Position numbers and translations under genes: made by a program
The notes under the pieces: generated by a model
The model's input: only the letters and a program-made list of their open reading frames with translations
Databases searched by the model: none
Told to the model about the DNA's origin: nothing
DNA from: Dipteris shenzhenensis
Taxonomy: Eukaryota > Polypodiophyta > Polypodiopsida > Gleicheniales
Assembly (NCBI GenBank): GCA_047967505.1
Contig: CM106538.1
Direction: 5' to 3' (one strand)
Length of the DNA stretch: 64,000 nucleotides
Part shown: piece by piece, positions 32,330 to 45,757 of the stretch
Layout: each line of letters starts with the position of its first letter
Position numbering within the stretch: the stretch's first letter is position 1

Positions 32330-32958
32330 AATTGCAAAAATTTCTAGACAGCTAGTTCGCAGCCTGAATATCTCTCAATCCTTGAGGATTTGAAGTCTGG
32401 TCCAACTGAGAAGTTGTAGACATATGAATAAGCTACAACTTTTCTTTTGGAAGAAAACCCATTAGATATCTATAACAAAAGTTATGGTGCTGTCAAAATA
32501 GCCAAAAGTTGTTTTTGTTAAAGCCAAGAAAATGCCTTAAAATTGCAGAAATTTTTGGACAGCTAGTTTGCAACCTATCTCTCAATCTTTAAGGATTTGT
32601 AGTATGAGTCCAATTGATAAGTTATAGATCTATCAATAAGCTACAATTTTTCTTTTGGAAGCAAACCCTTTTGAAATTTATAACAAAGTTATGATGCTGT
32701 CAAAAGAGCCAAAAGTTGTTTTTGCTGTAGCCAAGAAAATGCCTTGAAATTCCAAAAATTTTTGGACAGCTAGCTTGCAAACTGATTACTTTGAGGATTT
32801 ATAGTATGAGTCCAACTGATAAGTTGTAGACCTATGAATAAGCTACAACTTTTGTTTTGGAAGCAAACCCATCCGACATTTATAACAAAAGTTATTATCA
32901 TACTATCAAAATAGCCAAAAGTTGTTTTTGTTACAGCCATGGAAATGCCTTGAAATGC
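32330..32958. repeat. three-unit ~205-210-bp tandem array
   Basis: Units start near 32330, 32540 and 32750 with ATTGCARAAATTTYTNGACA and GCTAGTTYGC. Each contains AATAAGCTACAAYTTTT, AAAACCC, TATAACAAAAGTTAT and GCCAAAAGTTGTTTTTG. Satellite-like and non-coding. Confidence 0.92.
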
Positions 32959-34369
32959 ATATTTGTGAAATGTATGATTTAAATGGGATTCCTAATTATT
33001 ACTTGGATTTTCTTTGAGGAAACGAAATGGACATGTCGGCCACCTTCGCTGAATGCATGCATTGTTTTTGCATGCAAGTATCCTTTTTGGAGGAGTATAG
33101 AATATCTAAGAGTGGATCTCCCCAATCCTCCACCCCGAAGCTTGAAAAACCTCCTCGAAGCTTTAAAACCTCCCCAAACGTCCACCCTGAAGCCTCCCTA
33201 AAGCTTCATTTTGATGATGATCTAACGCCCGAAGCTCCAAAATCTTTCTCCGAAGCTCTAGAAACTCCCCAAACCTCCACATGGTTTCTGCTCTATGTGC
33301 AATTCTAAAAAGGATTAGAGAGATTGTCTTTGTCGAGTCATTCGTCTCACTATTCCAATGGTTTGCAATAATATGCTACATTACTTTTGAAAGTCTGACG
33401 AGTCTGCTCTACACGAATATGTCACCCTATTTTGTATTTTGTAGCTCATGACATCCCAATCTTTATGGTAGGCAGCCTTAAGAGGTGTTTCGGTTTCTTG
33501 ATCCCTCCTTCATCCATGTGTCTTGATGGGGATCGTTGATCGTAAAGACTTTATATTTGTAAACTTCACCTATTAATACAGTGCAAGGTTAGCTTTTTAT
33601 GAATTACCTTCGCGTATTAATATAGTGCAAGGTGGAGATTTATAGATGAATGGTCTCGATATAAGTTTTCTCCGTGAGAACTCATCGTCGGCTTCTTCTT
33701 TCCCCGTCTCTGATTGACCTTCAGGCTCTGACAAGTTCTCTTTCGTTGCTCAAACAATTCTCTTCCTCCTCTTCGATTGGCCTCCCCCAGTTTCTTCTTC
33801 CTCCCCCTCTGACCTTTCGTTTCTCAACCAGTTGGTTTGCTTCTTTTCCCACCAGCTTTGTGCATTTTGTGCCTCCAACGTACAATCCTCCTCTTCAGCT
33901 CCGTCCTAACTCTCTGGGTGCCTTTCTTCATCCTCTTGCTGTGATTCGGTTCTAAATTCTAGAACATTGCAAATTGAGGCTTTGTTGCATGCCGTTTGCA
34001 AATGTTGTGTTCTCTTTCATTCCATCATCTTTTGGGATGCTTTTGAAGGTAGATGACCACCGTGTAATTGTATACATTACTGGAGGCGTAATCGATGAAG
34101 AAGTAGAGGAAGACAGGGCCAATGGCTTTGAGGATGGCGAGGAGGCTAGTGGAGAGGATGTCGGACACAGATTATGAGAGTATCCATATTCTTTTCAGTT
34201 AGCTTTTATAAACTAGGTAATCGACTGTGGAAGATATTACAACTCGCCTTGAGTTTTAAAAAAAGTCTCTAGTTATTAGGAATAATATGTTCTCTTTGTT
34301 CTCATGCTTAAGTTTATGATTTTATGACTTTATTATTAAAGTTTTACTTTTAAGTCTTTGTACAGGTCG
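32959..34369. other. no confirmed gene; short degenerate repeats
   Basis: 33110-33290 has loosely repeated CGAAGCT and CTCCCCAAAC motifs. Frames at 33674-33955 and 33974-34177 (the second acidic, EEVEEDRANGFEDGEEASG) show no family similarity. They might be fragments of a host gene but I cannot support that. Confidence 0.4.
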
Positions 34370-34492
34370 CCTCGACTGATTGGTTGGAGGCCTTTCACTT
34401 CCTACATTCTGCAAATGTCCTCGACCAATTAGTTGAGGGACTCTTTCATGGCTATGAATACTTGGTTACCCACCACTGACTGGTTAGGGAGG
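34370..34492. repeat. three near-palindromic motifs at ~50-bp spacing
   Basis: CCTCGACTGATTGGTTGGAG (34370), CCTCGACCAATTAGTTGAGG (34419) and CCACCACTGACTGGTTAGGG (34469) are spaced 49-50 bases apart. The second is close to a perfect inverted repeat. Confidence 0.6.
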
Positions 34493-34782
34493 GGTTATAC
34501 TTCTACTTTCTTATGAATACTGTTACAGATCTACTCCCTTGAGTTATGGGTACTACCATGACCTTTAAGAAGTCACTGGCATACTTTATGGGCACTTGTA
34601 AGGCCCATTTGCACTCGTCCTTAGAATGGTAATAGGATATGGCCTTAATCAGAAAGTCATGTTTCTTCCATCTAATGGATTTGGTTTTATCCGGGCAATA
34701 GTCCGACCCAATCGGTTGTAATGGGCACAGACTGCTACCCTCACTTGGATCGTGTATTAGACCTTTGGGAATGCGGTCGGGA

Positions 34783-34785
<3 letters not shown>

Positions 34786-34818
<33 letters not shown>

Positions 34819-34852
34819 CGCACACGCCCGTGCACGCACAGACACACACACA
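34786..34852. repeat. (CA)n microsatellite, partly degenerate
   Basis: A ~30-base CA run followed by CA-rich sequence with G interruptions. Confidence 0.95.
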
Positions 34853-37800
34853 CTTCCCCTTGGGGTCCCTAGTGATTTTTGAGTATGCATACTAATCCTC
34901 CTGGGGGACCTATGTAAAGTCTATGCATGAGAACACTTTAGAGGAGGAATTTGGGGTACGTTATTGGCATCGTCCCCACAAAAAGAACTTGGACTTGTGA
35001 TTAGGGGTTTAATCATGTTCGAAAAGGTTTGGACCAGTACTTGGAGCTTAGGAGATTTTCTATGTGTTAGCTTATGGGTCGGAAGCACCATACATCACCT
35101 TCACCCTCCTTTCATTGAGGAATTTTGAGGTATGGACTCTTGAGATTTTCTAAAATGTGAGTGGGGATCTTAGTAATCTGGAGGCATTAAAAGTGTGAAG
35201 GGTACATGACCAATTTGACCATTTGAGAGGCAATAAAAACTCTAATTACAATGGAGATGACTGACCTAAATAAGTGGTTGTTAGAGAAGGACAACATATT
35301 ATACACAATTTATCATGGCTTGGAATAGAGAGGGACTGAGAGTTATTGGAAGTGGGGAGTACTCCATCCCCTATTAATGGCATTGGGAATGGAGATTTGG
35401 TGAATCTTGAGGACATTCTCAAAAAATTATAGAAGTACTTGAGCACATAGCCCAAGGAAGGACAAAAGCTTTAAAGGCATTGGAGAGTACATCTCACCCT
35501 ATAGTTTTGGTGGGGCAAATATTGGTACTTGGGGATGGTGAAGGAAGTGACCATGTGCCCAGTTCTTTCCCCCCTTCTTTTAACCTCTGCCCTTGAAGTG
35601 AACACACTTTAGGAGCTCCAATAACTTACTAAGCTCCATACATGCTCGAAGCATAGCCTATTTTGCTTTGACCTCACATGTTTCTACCCTCATCTTTCAT
35701 GCGGCCCAGCAGCAACAGCTATGACCTTTGAGCAGAAGACTCGCATGGCCAGTGAATACTTCCTTGTTGTGTAGCCCATGAGCTTGGAAGAAAAGGAACT
35801 CTCGAAGGACTTGTAGACTCTTGGAGGACTTTGTAACTTCTAAAGGACTTGATACGCTCACAATGGAGGAAAAAGCACACTTGGAGAAGTTCTGGCTGCT
35901 GATCAAACGAACGGATCCAGGAAGAAGGTCCCCACGTTTGCTAAGCTTTACCAGGTAATGTGAGATTCGCTCTACTTTGCAGTCTCTACTTCGCATGGAG
36001 AGCTATGCATGTCTCCCTTTAAAGGGCTCTACTTCAAATACATCGACTGAGTGCTTATGAAAGGGCTAGAAAGCCCCGAGCATTTGACCACTTTACAAAA
36101 CACATTACTCCTCTAAGCTCCTGGTGGCGTAGAGCACGGTAGCCAGGATGATTGGGCTAGCCCAAAGTTCAAGATACGTTTCAGTATGGGCACTTACATA
36201 GATTTTTTGAGGGGCAGGACCTTCGGGCACCCCAGGACAGATTACTGGTTCACGTAGTCTTCCATGCTCATGGCTTACATGCTCTGCGGATATTTGGTAA
36301 AAGCTACATAGTCTACTTCCCTATGCGACTATGAGCTCTCCTTACACTAGCCTCTTTACGATCAAAGATTCTACTCCGATGCCCATTCTATTACAACTCA
36401 CATAAAATATGTGAGTCTTTCGTGATAATACGAGGCTCTATCTCTACATTGGGAACGAACTCTCAACTCTTCTTGATAATAATTTCTATCTCTATGTTGA
36501 AAACGAGCACAAGGCATGCTAGCTAGACAAGGCGTAGGTCTGGGCTCCGTCGTGAGAGCTTCTATGCTCCTCCACATCGCGTCTTATATAACTTATGGAG
36601 CTCCACCTTCATCGGAGCTCTCTCTGGGCGACTAATTTTCCATGCACTGTGTATTACTACTGGCACGCTTTCGCTTCAATATAAAGATAGCTAAAAAACG
36701 ATTCTTGGCGAGAGGGAGAATACTCTCTATTAGTCACTTGACTCCGCCTGACGATCCACATGACTGTTTTAGAGTGGTAATGGTTAGAAGCGCCAGATAT
36801 TACTCTGCCTCCACTGGACAATGATGGAATTCTCTATGACTTCCACCAAACAGGACGGAGACTGAGCAAATTTTGGCGTGACGGCACTAGTGAAGTCTTA
36901 AGCATAAGTCTGAGCCACACGGGACCCGTGCACTCCCAAACAAATGTTCTCCCCATTTTGGTCATCTCTGTAACGTGATCAGCCCATGCAGAATAGTCAT
37001 TCAGACCACGGGTTTGTGGAGGATCATATCATTCCTCAGCGGCGTCACGTACAAATATTTGCACAGTTTTTTCATGGGAGATGACAAGACACAGTTTTTT
37101 TACGCAATATTTGCACAGTTTTTTCACGGATAGTCATTCATGGGATTGTACACTGAAGCACAATCAGGGTGTAGGAGTCCCTAAGGATTCACAATTGATG
37201 TTTGATCACAACATCCAAAACTCCTTATACTCTAACATGTCAGATCTTGCCACCTAGAAGCTCTTCATAGCCGTTGTGAGCTTTGATAGTGTCCAGCCAG
37301 TGTGGAATGACTCTGGCATCTATACATCAGTGAGCACGGAGGTATCTGGCCACCACCCCTTCACTATGAACCATAACAAGCCTCTTTACATGTTGTGTGG
37401 TAGAAAACACTCACGAAGATCTACTTTCGGCCTCTTGCTATTTGCAATGATGCATTATTTAATACTTATATACTTTGCCCATTCCTTAAGAATAGTCTAT
37501 ACCAGATTTTGTCATGTTTAAGGAATTATCTATTTGATTATGACTTGTGAGAAATTTTGAAGATCTCCCTGACCTTTAATTACTCACGAATCTTACCTCT
37601 TGGCTTCATGCCATTACCGGAGCCTTTGAGCATGATTATGGAAAAGGGTGTAAGGGTCTCATTGAAGGTCCTCTACCATTTTCTTCTTTTATGGTTTCCC
37701 AGTAGCTGATCCCCTTTCCTAAACTGATAAGTATATGCAAGTGGGGCAAGTTTATGTTAAGAGGGAAATTTCACTCTTAAACACTCTCTTACTACAATTT

Positions 37801-39240
37801 GTTATTTGGGAATCATACACTTGCACTAAGGCACCCTTCTACTTGGGATTCCTATACTTTAGACATGAAGTCCATTGCTTGAAAAGAAGAGTATATTTAA
37901 GATGACATTTCCTTTATTGTAGAGATTGATGACTTTGTTAGGTTTAGGATTTGGGTGACTTTGGTAGGATTGTATTTTGCAAAAGTACCTTTGGAATTCC
38001 CCTTTGGAATTTATTTCATTTTCTTTGTTGAGGGACAAGTCCCAAGGTTAAGGAGGCATTAAGCCTAAATATTGACAATTGGGATTTTATGACACCTCAT
38101 TTTCATGGTACTTCCCATTGTTATAATTTTGATGTATGCATAAATTTAATTATGATACTAGTAATTATAAAATGCCTATAAGTATATGGAGGTGATGTGA
38201 GTCCCAAACAAGTAATAAGTAAGAATCTCAAATAAACCATAACTATGGGAGTTCTAACCAAGTCCAAGGGCTCGGAGCAGCTTCACTTGTTGTTGACGGG
38301 ATGGGCAGAGAAGAAGGTCTGCTGCAAGACAGAGAAGAGCTAGCAAGGGAAGAGAAGGTAGAGGCAACATGGACAGCAAGAGCTAGAGCTATGTCGGCAG
38401 TTGGAGTAGCGTGGGCAGCAGTAGCAGCAAGTGGCGTTGCAATCGAGGCTGGAGCAGCTACTATTGATGGCAGTCCCGAGGGAAAATGGCTAGAAAAGTG
38501 CAGGTATAACAGACTTACAAATCGAGGAGTAGCAAACTCATGAAGGTGGAGATCGAGATAGTGATAGTAGGTTGGAAGCTATCATCCCGTGAGCTCAAGA
38601 ACAAAATCCGTGCATAGAAATAATTTTCGTCACTTTTTGTAGGAGCGGATTTCACTAACATTTTATATACATAATTTCTTCATATCTTTAATTGCCCACC
38701 TCTGATTACTATTGAATAGTAAAATGCCAGGATTTGGTTATGGTAATCTAGATCGAGTGACACGGATAACAACTGTGTGCCAGCATTGAAGCCTGCAGTC
38801 CCACAATTCATAGTGTACATGTTCTAACGTGCTATGTTTGTGGATGGATGCAGGTGAGTCGGCATACCTCTCCATCAAATTTGCATTGAAAATTCTGCGG
38901 CATGAAGATGGTGTTAGCAACTTCGAAAGCGTACTCTACATTGGATTATCTCCAAGTACTATTGAATAAGATTGAACATTCTATTGAAAACTAGCCATCA
39001 ATATAATTGTACTTTTTGCAATGTTATGACATGAATATGAGTATAAAAATTCACTTTCACTTTGTTACTTTGTTAGAAGGAACAGTATGGTATGAATTAT
39101 TCTCACTTAGGCAGTATTAAGAGATTGGTTAACAATGGATTACTCTCATTAAGTGTTTGAAAAGGGAAATAGTGGATGTTTTTAATTGATTTATTTTGAC
39201 ATTGAAAATTGGTCCAGTAGTATAGTAGGATAGTCGTTTG
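34853..39240. other. long intergenic region without recognised genes
   Basis: I read both strands and found no domain. Short local duplications occur: ATATTTGCACAGTTTTTTCA at 37053 and again near 37106, and a CTCTATCTCTA/GATAATA duplication at 36430-36510. A plus-strand frame at 38301-38543 is Ala-rich with no family match. It may hold heavily decayed LTR elements. Confidence 0.45.
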
Positions 39241-39243
39241 ATA

Positions 39244-39245
<2 letters not shown>

Positions 39246-39300
<55 letters not shown>
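39246..39300. repeat. (CA)n microsatellite
   Basis: 55 bases of uninterrupted CA. Confidence 0.98.
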
Positions 39301-39304
<4 letters not shown>

Positions 39305-39454
39305 CTTCCTCCATTGGTTCGACCACTTGCTCATTAAATCTCCACTCGATAACCCTTCTTAATTTCCCTTATTTCTTTTCCCTCCAAGTCTCTTATTCTC
39401 CCCTTAATTTGTCTCTAATTTTCTTTGTATTTTTTCTCAATGTCCCTTGATTTT

Positions 39455-39458
<4 letters not shown>

Positions 39459-39510
<52 letters not shown>

Positions 39511-39544
39511 CCTCTCACTATCTCTCTCTCTCTACCAACCCTAA

Positions 39545-39587
<43 letters not shown>

Positions 39588-39600
39588 ACCCCAACCCCCC
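39459..39600. repeat. (TC)n microsatellites with C-rich spacers
   Basis: A ~50-base TC run, a spacer with CTAACCC-like sequence, and a second TC run (about 39550-39583) followed by C-rich sequence. Confidence 0.95.
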
Positions 39601-41781
39601 CCCAACTCCCCCCTACCCCGCCCCCCTTCCCCCTCATTCCGTACTTAGCTCTCCTAATTTAACTTTATTTTCACTTCCTTGTAACTAATTCAAAATTTTG
39701 TCTCTCTCTCATTTTTTCTTTAAATCCCCATTTGCTTTTCTTAAATTTGGGTTTTTCTTGGTTTAAAAAAAAACTATTTTTCCACCTCCCTTATTTTTCC
39801 CTTTTATTTGTACTGCTTAATCTTTTACTTTTAATTCTTTTATTTATTTACATTTACTTCCCTTTAATTTCTTCTTTTTTTTAAAAATTAGTTCCGCTTA
39901 ATTCCCTCCTTTTGTTCAAATATTAATGTTGAATAATAATTCCAAAATTTCCCCCCTTATTTTATCTGATTTTTCTTTTATCTTTAAGCCCTTTATTAAA
40001 CCCCCCCCAAACCCTACACACACGTGCCCTTCTAGTCCTTCTCCACGAGGATTGTTGCTAGCACCTTACTATACACCCCCCTACACCACATGGCATGTCG
40101 CATTTTGTGCCTCTTTTTGTGTTGCTCACCGCTCCAAGTTCCTTGGGCTTCTCACCCCCCGACTCTCCCTTCCCCGACACCCCTCTCCTACCTATATATT
40201 AAGCCTTTCCCATTTGATCACTCCTTACCTCGAGCTCCGTAGACTAACGGGTTGTCTCCCTTGGCTCCCTGGCTCCTTGGCTTCTCTCCGATTGTTTCGC
40301 AATGTTGCTACAGTCGACTGCGGCAACCCCCGTTGCTACATTGTACTGTACTACAGTCTCTTGCGGCCACCCCCACATTCACAAATGTACGTACCTGCTC
40401 TTAAAGCTATACATACCACTGCCATGATCATGTATGACCAGCACGTTGCTCCACAATTCCTCGTCTACTAGACTACTACTACACTGCATCGGATCCCACA
40501 CACGCTCGTTTCACTGTTACACACTTCATCGAGTCACGCGCTCGTTCAGCCTACCACATGTTCTCTCTCCCCTGTGCGCAACAGACTCGTAGGTTGGCTC
40601 TTGTTATGATGTGATAATTAATTCTGCCCCCCACCCTTTCTTTTCTTTTCCTAATTTCATTCCCTTCATTCCCGAATCCCTCCTACTTCTCTATATGTCC
40701 CCTCCTTTAAAAATTCCCCTACCTTTTACTTATTCTAATGCCCCCCCCCCCTCCCCCCTTTTTTCTTTACGTTTTTCAATTGTTAAAATTCCTCCAATTT
40801 CTTCTCCCTTTGCTAATATTAAAAATGTTTTCCCTTTCTTTTTTTCTCCTTACTTCTTAATTTAACCTCTTTCGCTTTATAAATATTTCTTTTGATTTTT
40901 ATTTAATTTCTCTCTTTAATAAAAGCATTTCTTTAAACTCCTCTTTAAAAAACCCCCTTTTTTAACATTTCTTTCTCCAATTTTTTTAACCTCCCTCTTT
41001 AAAATCCCTTGATACTTCTTAAAAACTCATTCTTCTTATAGCACTACTCCTTTCTTCTTTTCCTTTTTACTCTTATATCATATTTTTCATGCTCTTAAGT
41101 TTCTCTTTCCCTTTACCATTATTGATTTCCCAAACTAAACACTCCTTAATTGCCCTTTCTTGCTTCTTTAAGTTGATTAATTGTTCCTTTGTTTGGTCTG
41201 CCCTCCATTTATTTTCCTTCCTTTTTTCTTAATTTACGACTCTACTTAAGTTCCTCTTCAAAACCCTCTTCTTGCTCTCTATCAAAACTCTCATCACACT
41301 TACACATCAAACTCATAAACCTTTTTTCTTAAATAATCCCAACTAAAGTCATTCACCTAATTAGTCCCCTATCTTTTTACACTCATAAATGTACACTGGG
41401 CTTGATAAGTAGTGGTTAGCCTCTATGTTTATTGTGACCCCGATAACAAGGGAGGGGTGTTTATGACACATGTCTTCCCAACTAAGGCTTAAGCAAGTTC
41501 TCACCACATTTTTCTTATTGGATGGTGGCAGGTTGGCAGACTCCCCTCTTTAATAAATGTGATGCTTGCCAGGACTTATCCAAGCTCGACTTCCATATAG
41601 TTTCCACAAAACCATTTCTACAAAAGTGTCCATTACTAGTTTCCTTTATAAACAGGGATTCACCGAATTTTACAAACTTTTCTGTTAATGCAATTAGTCC
41701 TATTTCATTGTCTAGCTTCGCTCTTTTGTCTTTTCACTATGCAAAGGGGTGTTGTAAAATCTTAAACACACACACACACAC

Positions 41782-42593
41782 TCTTGTAGGGGAGGGTCTA
41801 GTGGAGACTAAAGGAACATGGAACAATATGACCATGGGAGATGAATGAATCCTTTGAGTCTTAATACTTATTTAATTAGGTATCTTAATAATGATTACTA
41901 TTTATCGAAGGAAATTTTGAGTCTAACCATGAGTTGTATCTTACTTCCATTATAGAGCTTGGTAGATATATTATTTATGGTGTTGATACCTTATGGCAAT
42001 AGGTCCTCGGATAATACACAAATCTAGTTTTTTGATAGAGCACATACCTAGAGGAATCTTATCCAAATACATTATTAACATCTTCGCTTTGTGCTTATGA
42101 TGTATGGACATCGACAAACTATGATGAATGTGTAGATCGCTGTTTGGGATTGACATCTCAAGGGCATAGGTGATATTTGTATGGATTGAATTTAGATTTA
42201 CATGCTTACTACCTTGAGGAATTTTGTTACGAGGCCATCCTAGGAAATCTTTTAAAAGATGGCTCATTCAGACAAATGCTTATTGCATGTTTGGGATAGG
42301 TACAATTGGAGTTGAGAAGTAGTGCCATTACACTAGCATGTTCTAGTTAAGTGGAGAGCTGGATTTGCCAAAAAGATTCTCTCACCGTTATGCATTAATA
42401 GTTGAAAATGATACGGAAGGAATGAATGGGCAGAGAATTTAATGGCCATGGGTACTTGGAGAGGGACAAAAAAGGAATGCTTAGTGCCATTTGTTTGTAG
42501 TAAAAGCTTGGAAAGGTATCCAAGGCTCACCCTCCATTCAAATGATGTGCATACCAAGGCTCACCCTCTTTTCTCACTGTTTTTTCACCATGA
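41782..42593. repeat. dispersed repeat R2, copy B
   Basis: Second copy of the block at 30416-31165, same orientation, again starting right after a CA microsatellite (41766-41781). It carries about 70 bases (near 42030-42105) missing from copy A. Minus-strand frames at 42267-41971 and 42557-42333 correspond to those of copy A. It abuts R1 copy B. Confidence 0.85.
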
Positions 42594-45500
42594 TAAAAAC
42601 TACTTGATATAGAAGCAAAAATTGCTCCACCAATGGAAGCCACACAAATAAGATAGAACTAATAAGTATCCAAGTAGACAAGAAAAAAGAGGTCCTACAA
42701 AGGAAGTAGGTAAACAAAGGCACCTCACAAGGTCCATTTATTACTTTTAAAAACACCTAGAAGTACTAGGTGGAACATATATCTAAATTTCCTAACATGT
42801 CTTGCTAATAGTGAATTCATATTTGGCTATAAATATTGACACATCTCAAGTAGACGCTTGTTGTTGCACATGCTGTTCACATTGGTACCTCGCACCGGGC
42901 TGTGGTTGGCTGTTGGAAGCTTGGAGCCGTCGGGTTGCTGTTGAAGGAGCCGGTGCATGCTGTTGAAGGAGCCAGTGTACGCCTTGTCGGGTGGCTGTTG
43001 AAGGAGTCGGTGCACACTTAGTTTGTGGCTGAGCGTGGCGCTGCTTGAAAGCGCTATGAGGAGTCGTAGAAGCCTCTGTTCAGCAGGATGGCCGTTGGTA
43101 GAAGAGCTACTGGCTACTGGTCTGGAGTCGCTTAGGTTTGGGGGTGGCCATAGAAGGCCATTGATGTACCCAGGCAATAGCACTCTCTATGAATCACGAT
43201 GTTGAACTAGGTTGTAAGGTCGATGAGGACTGCAGGGTGATGAAGAAGTCTCGCAATTGGTTTAGGATTCAGAAGCCGTTGTAGGTCACAGCTGAAGCCT
43301 TAGAAGAGCTGTAATTGTGTTTGATGAGAGACACTTTGTAGGAACCCAACAAAGCTACTATTAGGAGCATGTAATAGCTTTTCACTATAGAACAAATCCC
43401 ATCTTAAAGAAGTACTTAACAAAGTAAGAGCAACGGCATTTGAAGACTATTCCTTCACACTATCTCCCTTTGATTTGCATAGGAGGATAGATATTTGATT
43501 CTTATTAGAGCGTTGATGCAATGCCTACAATGCACCAATTTCAAAAGCATGCATTGTATGAAGTTGGCACAATAGCACTTTGTGATTCCCCGAGAATTAT
43601 TGAGCAATATCTCATTACATATATACATGGCGTATCTAGTTGAAATGGCTTGAAAATTGATATTGCATTTGGATACGATGCCCATGATGGGAAGCTATTC
43701 TTCAATGTCTACTTGAAAATGACAATATCATCATCATTTCACATTCTACAAGCCAATCCACACATCTTTGCAAACAAAACTCAAATAGGGATTCTATGAA
43801 GAGACATTAACCAAGAGATGAGAATATCAGAGTAAGTAATGATTAGGCAAGTTCTGAAGTTTAAGATCACGGACTCGATACATAGCTCTCCCTCATGGCA
43901 TTATAGAAACTTGAAAGATATAATGGCATGGCGTGTGGGACCTCCCTAACATATTCTTGATGCTAATGGAAAGAGCACAAGGTTGTGTGGTGTGAGATTG
44001 TTCATAAGAATGATTGCACAATAGTTCAATTGAAACTTCATATGAAGTGGTTGCGTAGTTGAATGCTATTAAAATATGAGATGCAAAATAAAGGATAAAT
44101 GCATGCTACACATATTTCTGATTTAAAAATGTTTTTTATTTCTAGACTTAGAAGTACCATTTCGATAAATGATTGTAATATTAAAAGTTCTCCAGAAAAA
44201 GTTCCTCCAATCCTTGAACAAAGCAATTGTCTGTGCAGAACTAGAATTACTTTTGTTTCTCCCTTTTCATAACCTATTTGATGGTAGTGTGTTAGGTTCA
44301 TGACTAACGTGGAGATTTCAGTTCCTATTTTGTTCCATATTTACTAACTATTTGCACTTAAGAGTGTGCAGAACACCATTGATGCCTTTTATGTTGATTT
44401 TTCATACACTCACTGCTCGTATGCCTGAATTTACTCTATAGTTTGGTTGAGCTGATGTTGCTCTATCTTTGAGTCAATAATGTCCTCTGTTCCTCATCCT
44501 CTCCTCATTTCTCGATGCAACATTCCTTCAATTAATCCGTAACCTTTTACGTTGCTTCATCCATCGATTGTTATTACTTCAACATTATCTTTCTCTGTCT
44601 TTTTGCATAGTACGCGGATTATTTCCCCTTGCGATCGTTTGTTTGCCTTTGTTTTGGATAGATTTCTTTTGTCCCTCTTGCTTTATGTGCATTCTACTTC
44701 TCTTCACAAAGCACCGCAAAAGGTATTGCTCTGTTCGATTCGATGCGGAATTGCATTGGAGGGCCTTAGTGGGATCCCCACCTTGTTTCATATACAGATC
44801 AATGGCACATAGAAATCACATTGAGCTTGTCATCGGTGTATACCACGGTGTATGGAAAACGAACTGCCCTACACAGCTGGCTCCTGCTCTCCTTTGTAAT
44901 GTTGAATGCCTCCTATTCAGCATTTCTCTCTTGATTAGTGAGTGCACAGGCGGTAGGTAGCATCTATTGCTTGCGTTACTTGAGCTCTCACTTGACACAA
45001 CATAAACATATCAACTGGTATCAAGCCTCGCTTCTTGAACAATGATTATGGGAATCGAGCATTATGGATACGAAACATTATCTTGAAGGTCTCTTGTTCC
45101 ACTTTGCTCCTCCTTATAATCATACTTTCATTGATGGAAGACATAAAAAATTAATCGTCCATTGATATCAATCCACCTTAAGCGGAACCCAGACGAGCAA
45201 GGCACGATCGAACTGCACCTCATAATCCTACCGAAACATCCACCATATTCTTAAACAAGGTGAATGATATAGCTATCATTCATTAGGCTTGCATGTGTGT
45301 GAGTGAAATGCTGAGAGAGAGCATAAAATTGGAGGGCCCACAGTGAAAAAGGAGATTAAGATTGTGCAAAGAGGAGCAAATGCGAATGGCCCAAAAGTCA
45401 CAAAAATCACGTAGCAATAGGGAGCTAATTTTTGTTTTTAAGCTTTCCAAAAATATTATGGAACATTGAAAACCACGAGAGCCAATGCTGAGGCCAGGTA

Positions 45501-45757
45501 AGGGTCAGTACTAAGGCACTCTTACTGGGAGAGCTTGACACATCCTCTTACTCTTTGGGGAATACTGGGTGGCACTTGTTGGGGGATTGCTAACACTTTA
45601 AAGGCACCCGCCTCTTTCCTAGCCCCTTTACCCTAAAGCTCAAGCACAACTCGAGCTAGGACTCTCGAAACCAAACACTAGAACCCACACACAACTAACA
45701 CACTATTCGTGAACTTTAATGTTACGAGATTGTCTTGCAACTTTACATCCTCAAAAC
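42594..45757. other. intergenic region without recognised genes
   Basis: A three-copy ~21-base motif CTGTTGAAGGAGCCGGTGCA lies at 42939, 42960 and 42994. CTGGTATCAAGC near 45017 weakly resembles a tRNA-iMet primer site but has no LTR. Overlapping frames at 44552-44960 show no similarity. Confidence 0.45.

Larger units (their letters stand above)
39240..41781 (-). repeat. dispersed repeat R1, copy B (inverted)
   Basis: Read on the minus strand it starts at the (TG)n of 41781-41766. It then shows TTTGCATAGTGAAAAG (near 41740), CCTGCCACCATCCAATAAG (near 41525) and CACCCCTCCCTTGTTAT (near 41450), followed by a long purine-rich tract (about 41360-39310, pyrimidine-rich on the plus strand) and the (GA)n/(GT)n microsatellites (39600-39246). 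The landmark order is that of copy A at 598-1410, but the purine-rich tract is about five times longer. No protein recognised. Confidence 0.75.

Noticed and set aside
45010-45030. CTGGTATCAAGC resembling a primer binding site
   Set aside because: Mismatch to the tRNA-iMet complement, and no LTR, gag or polypurine tract nearby.
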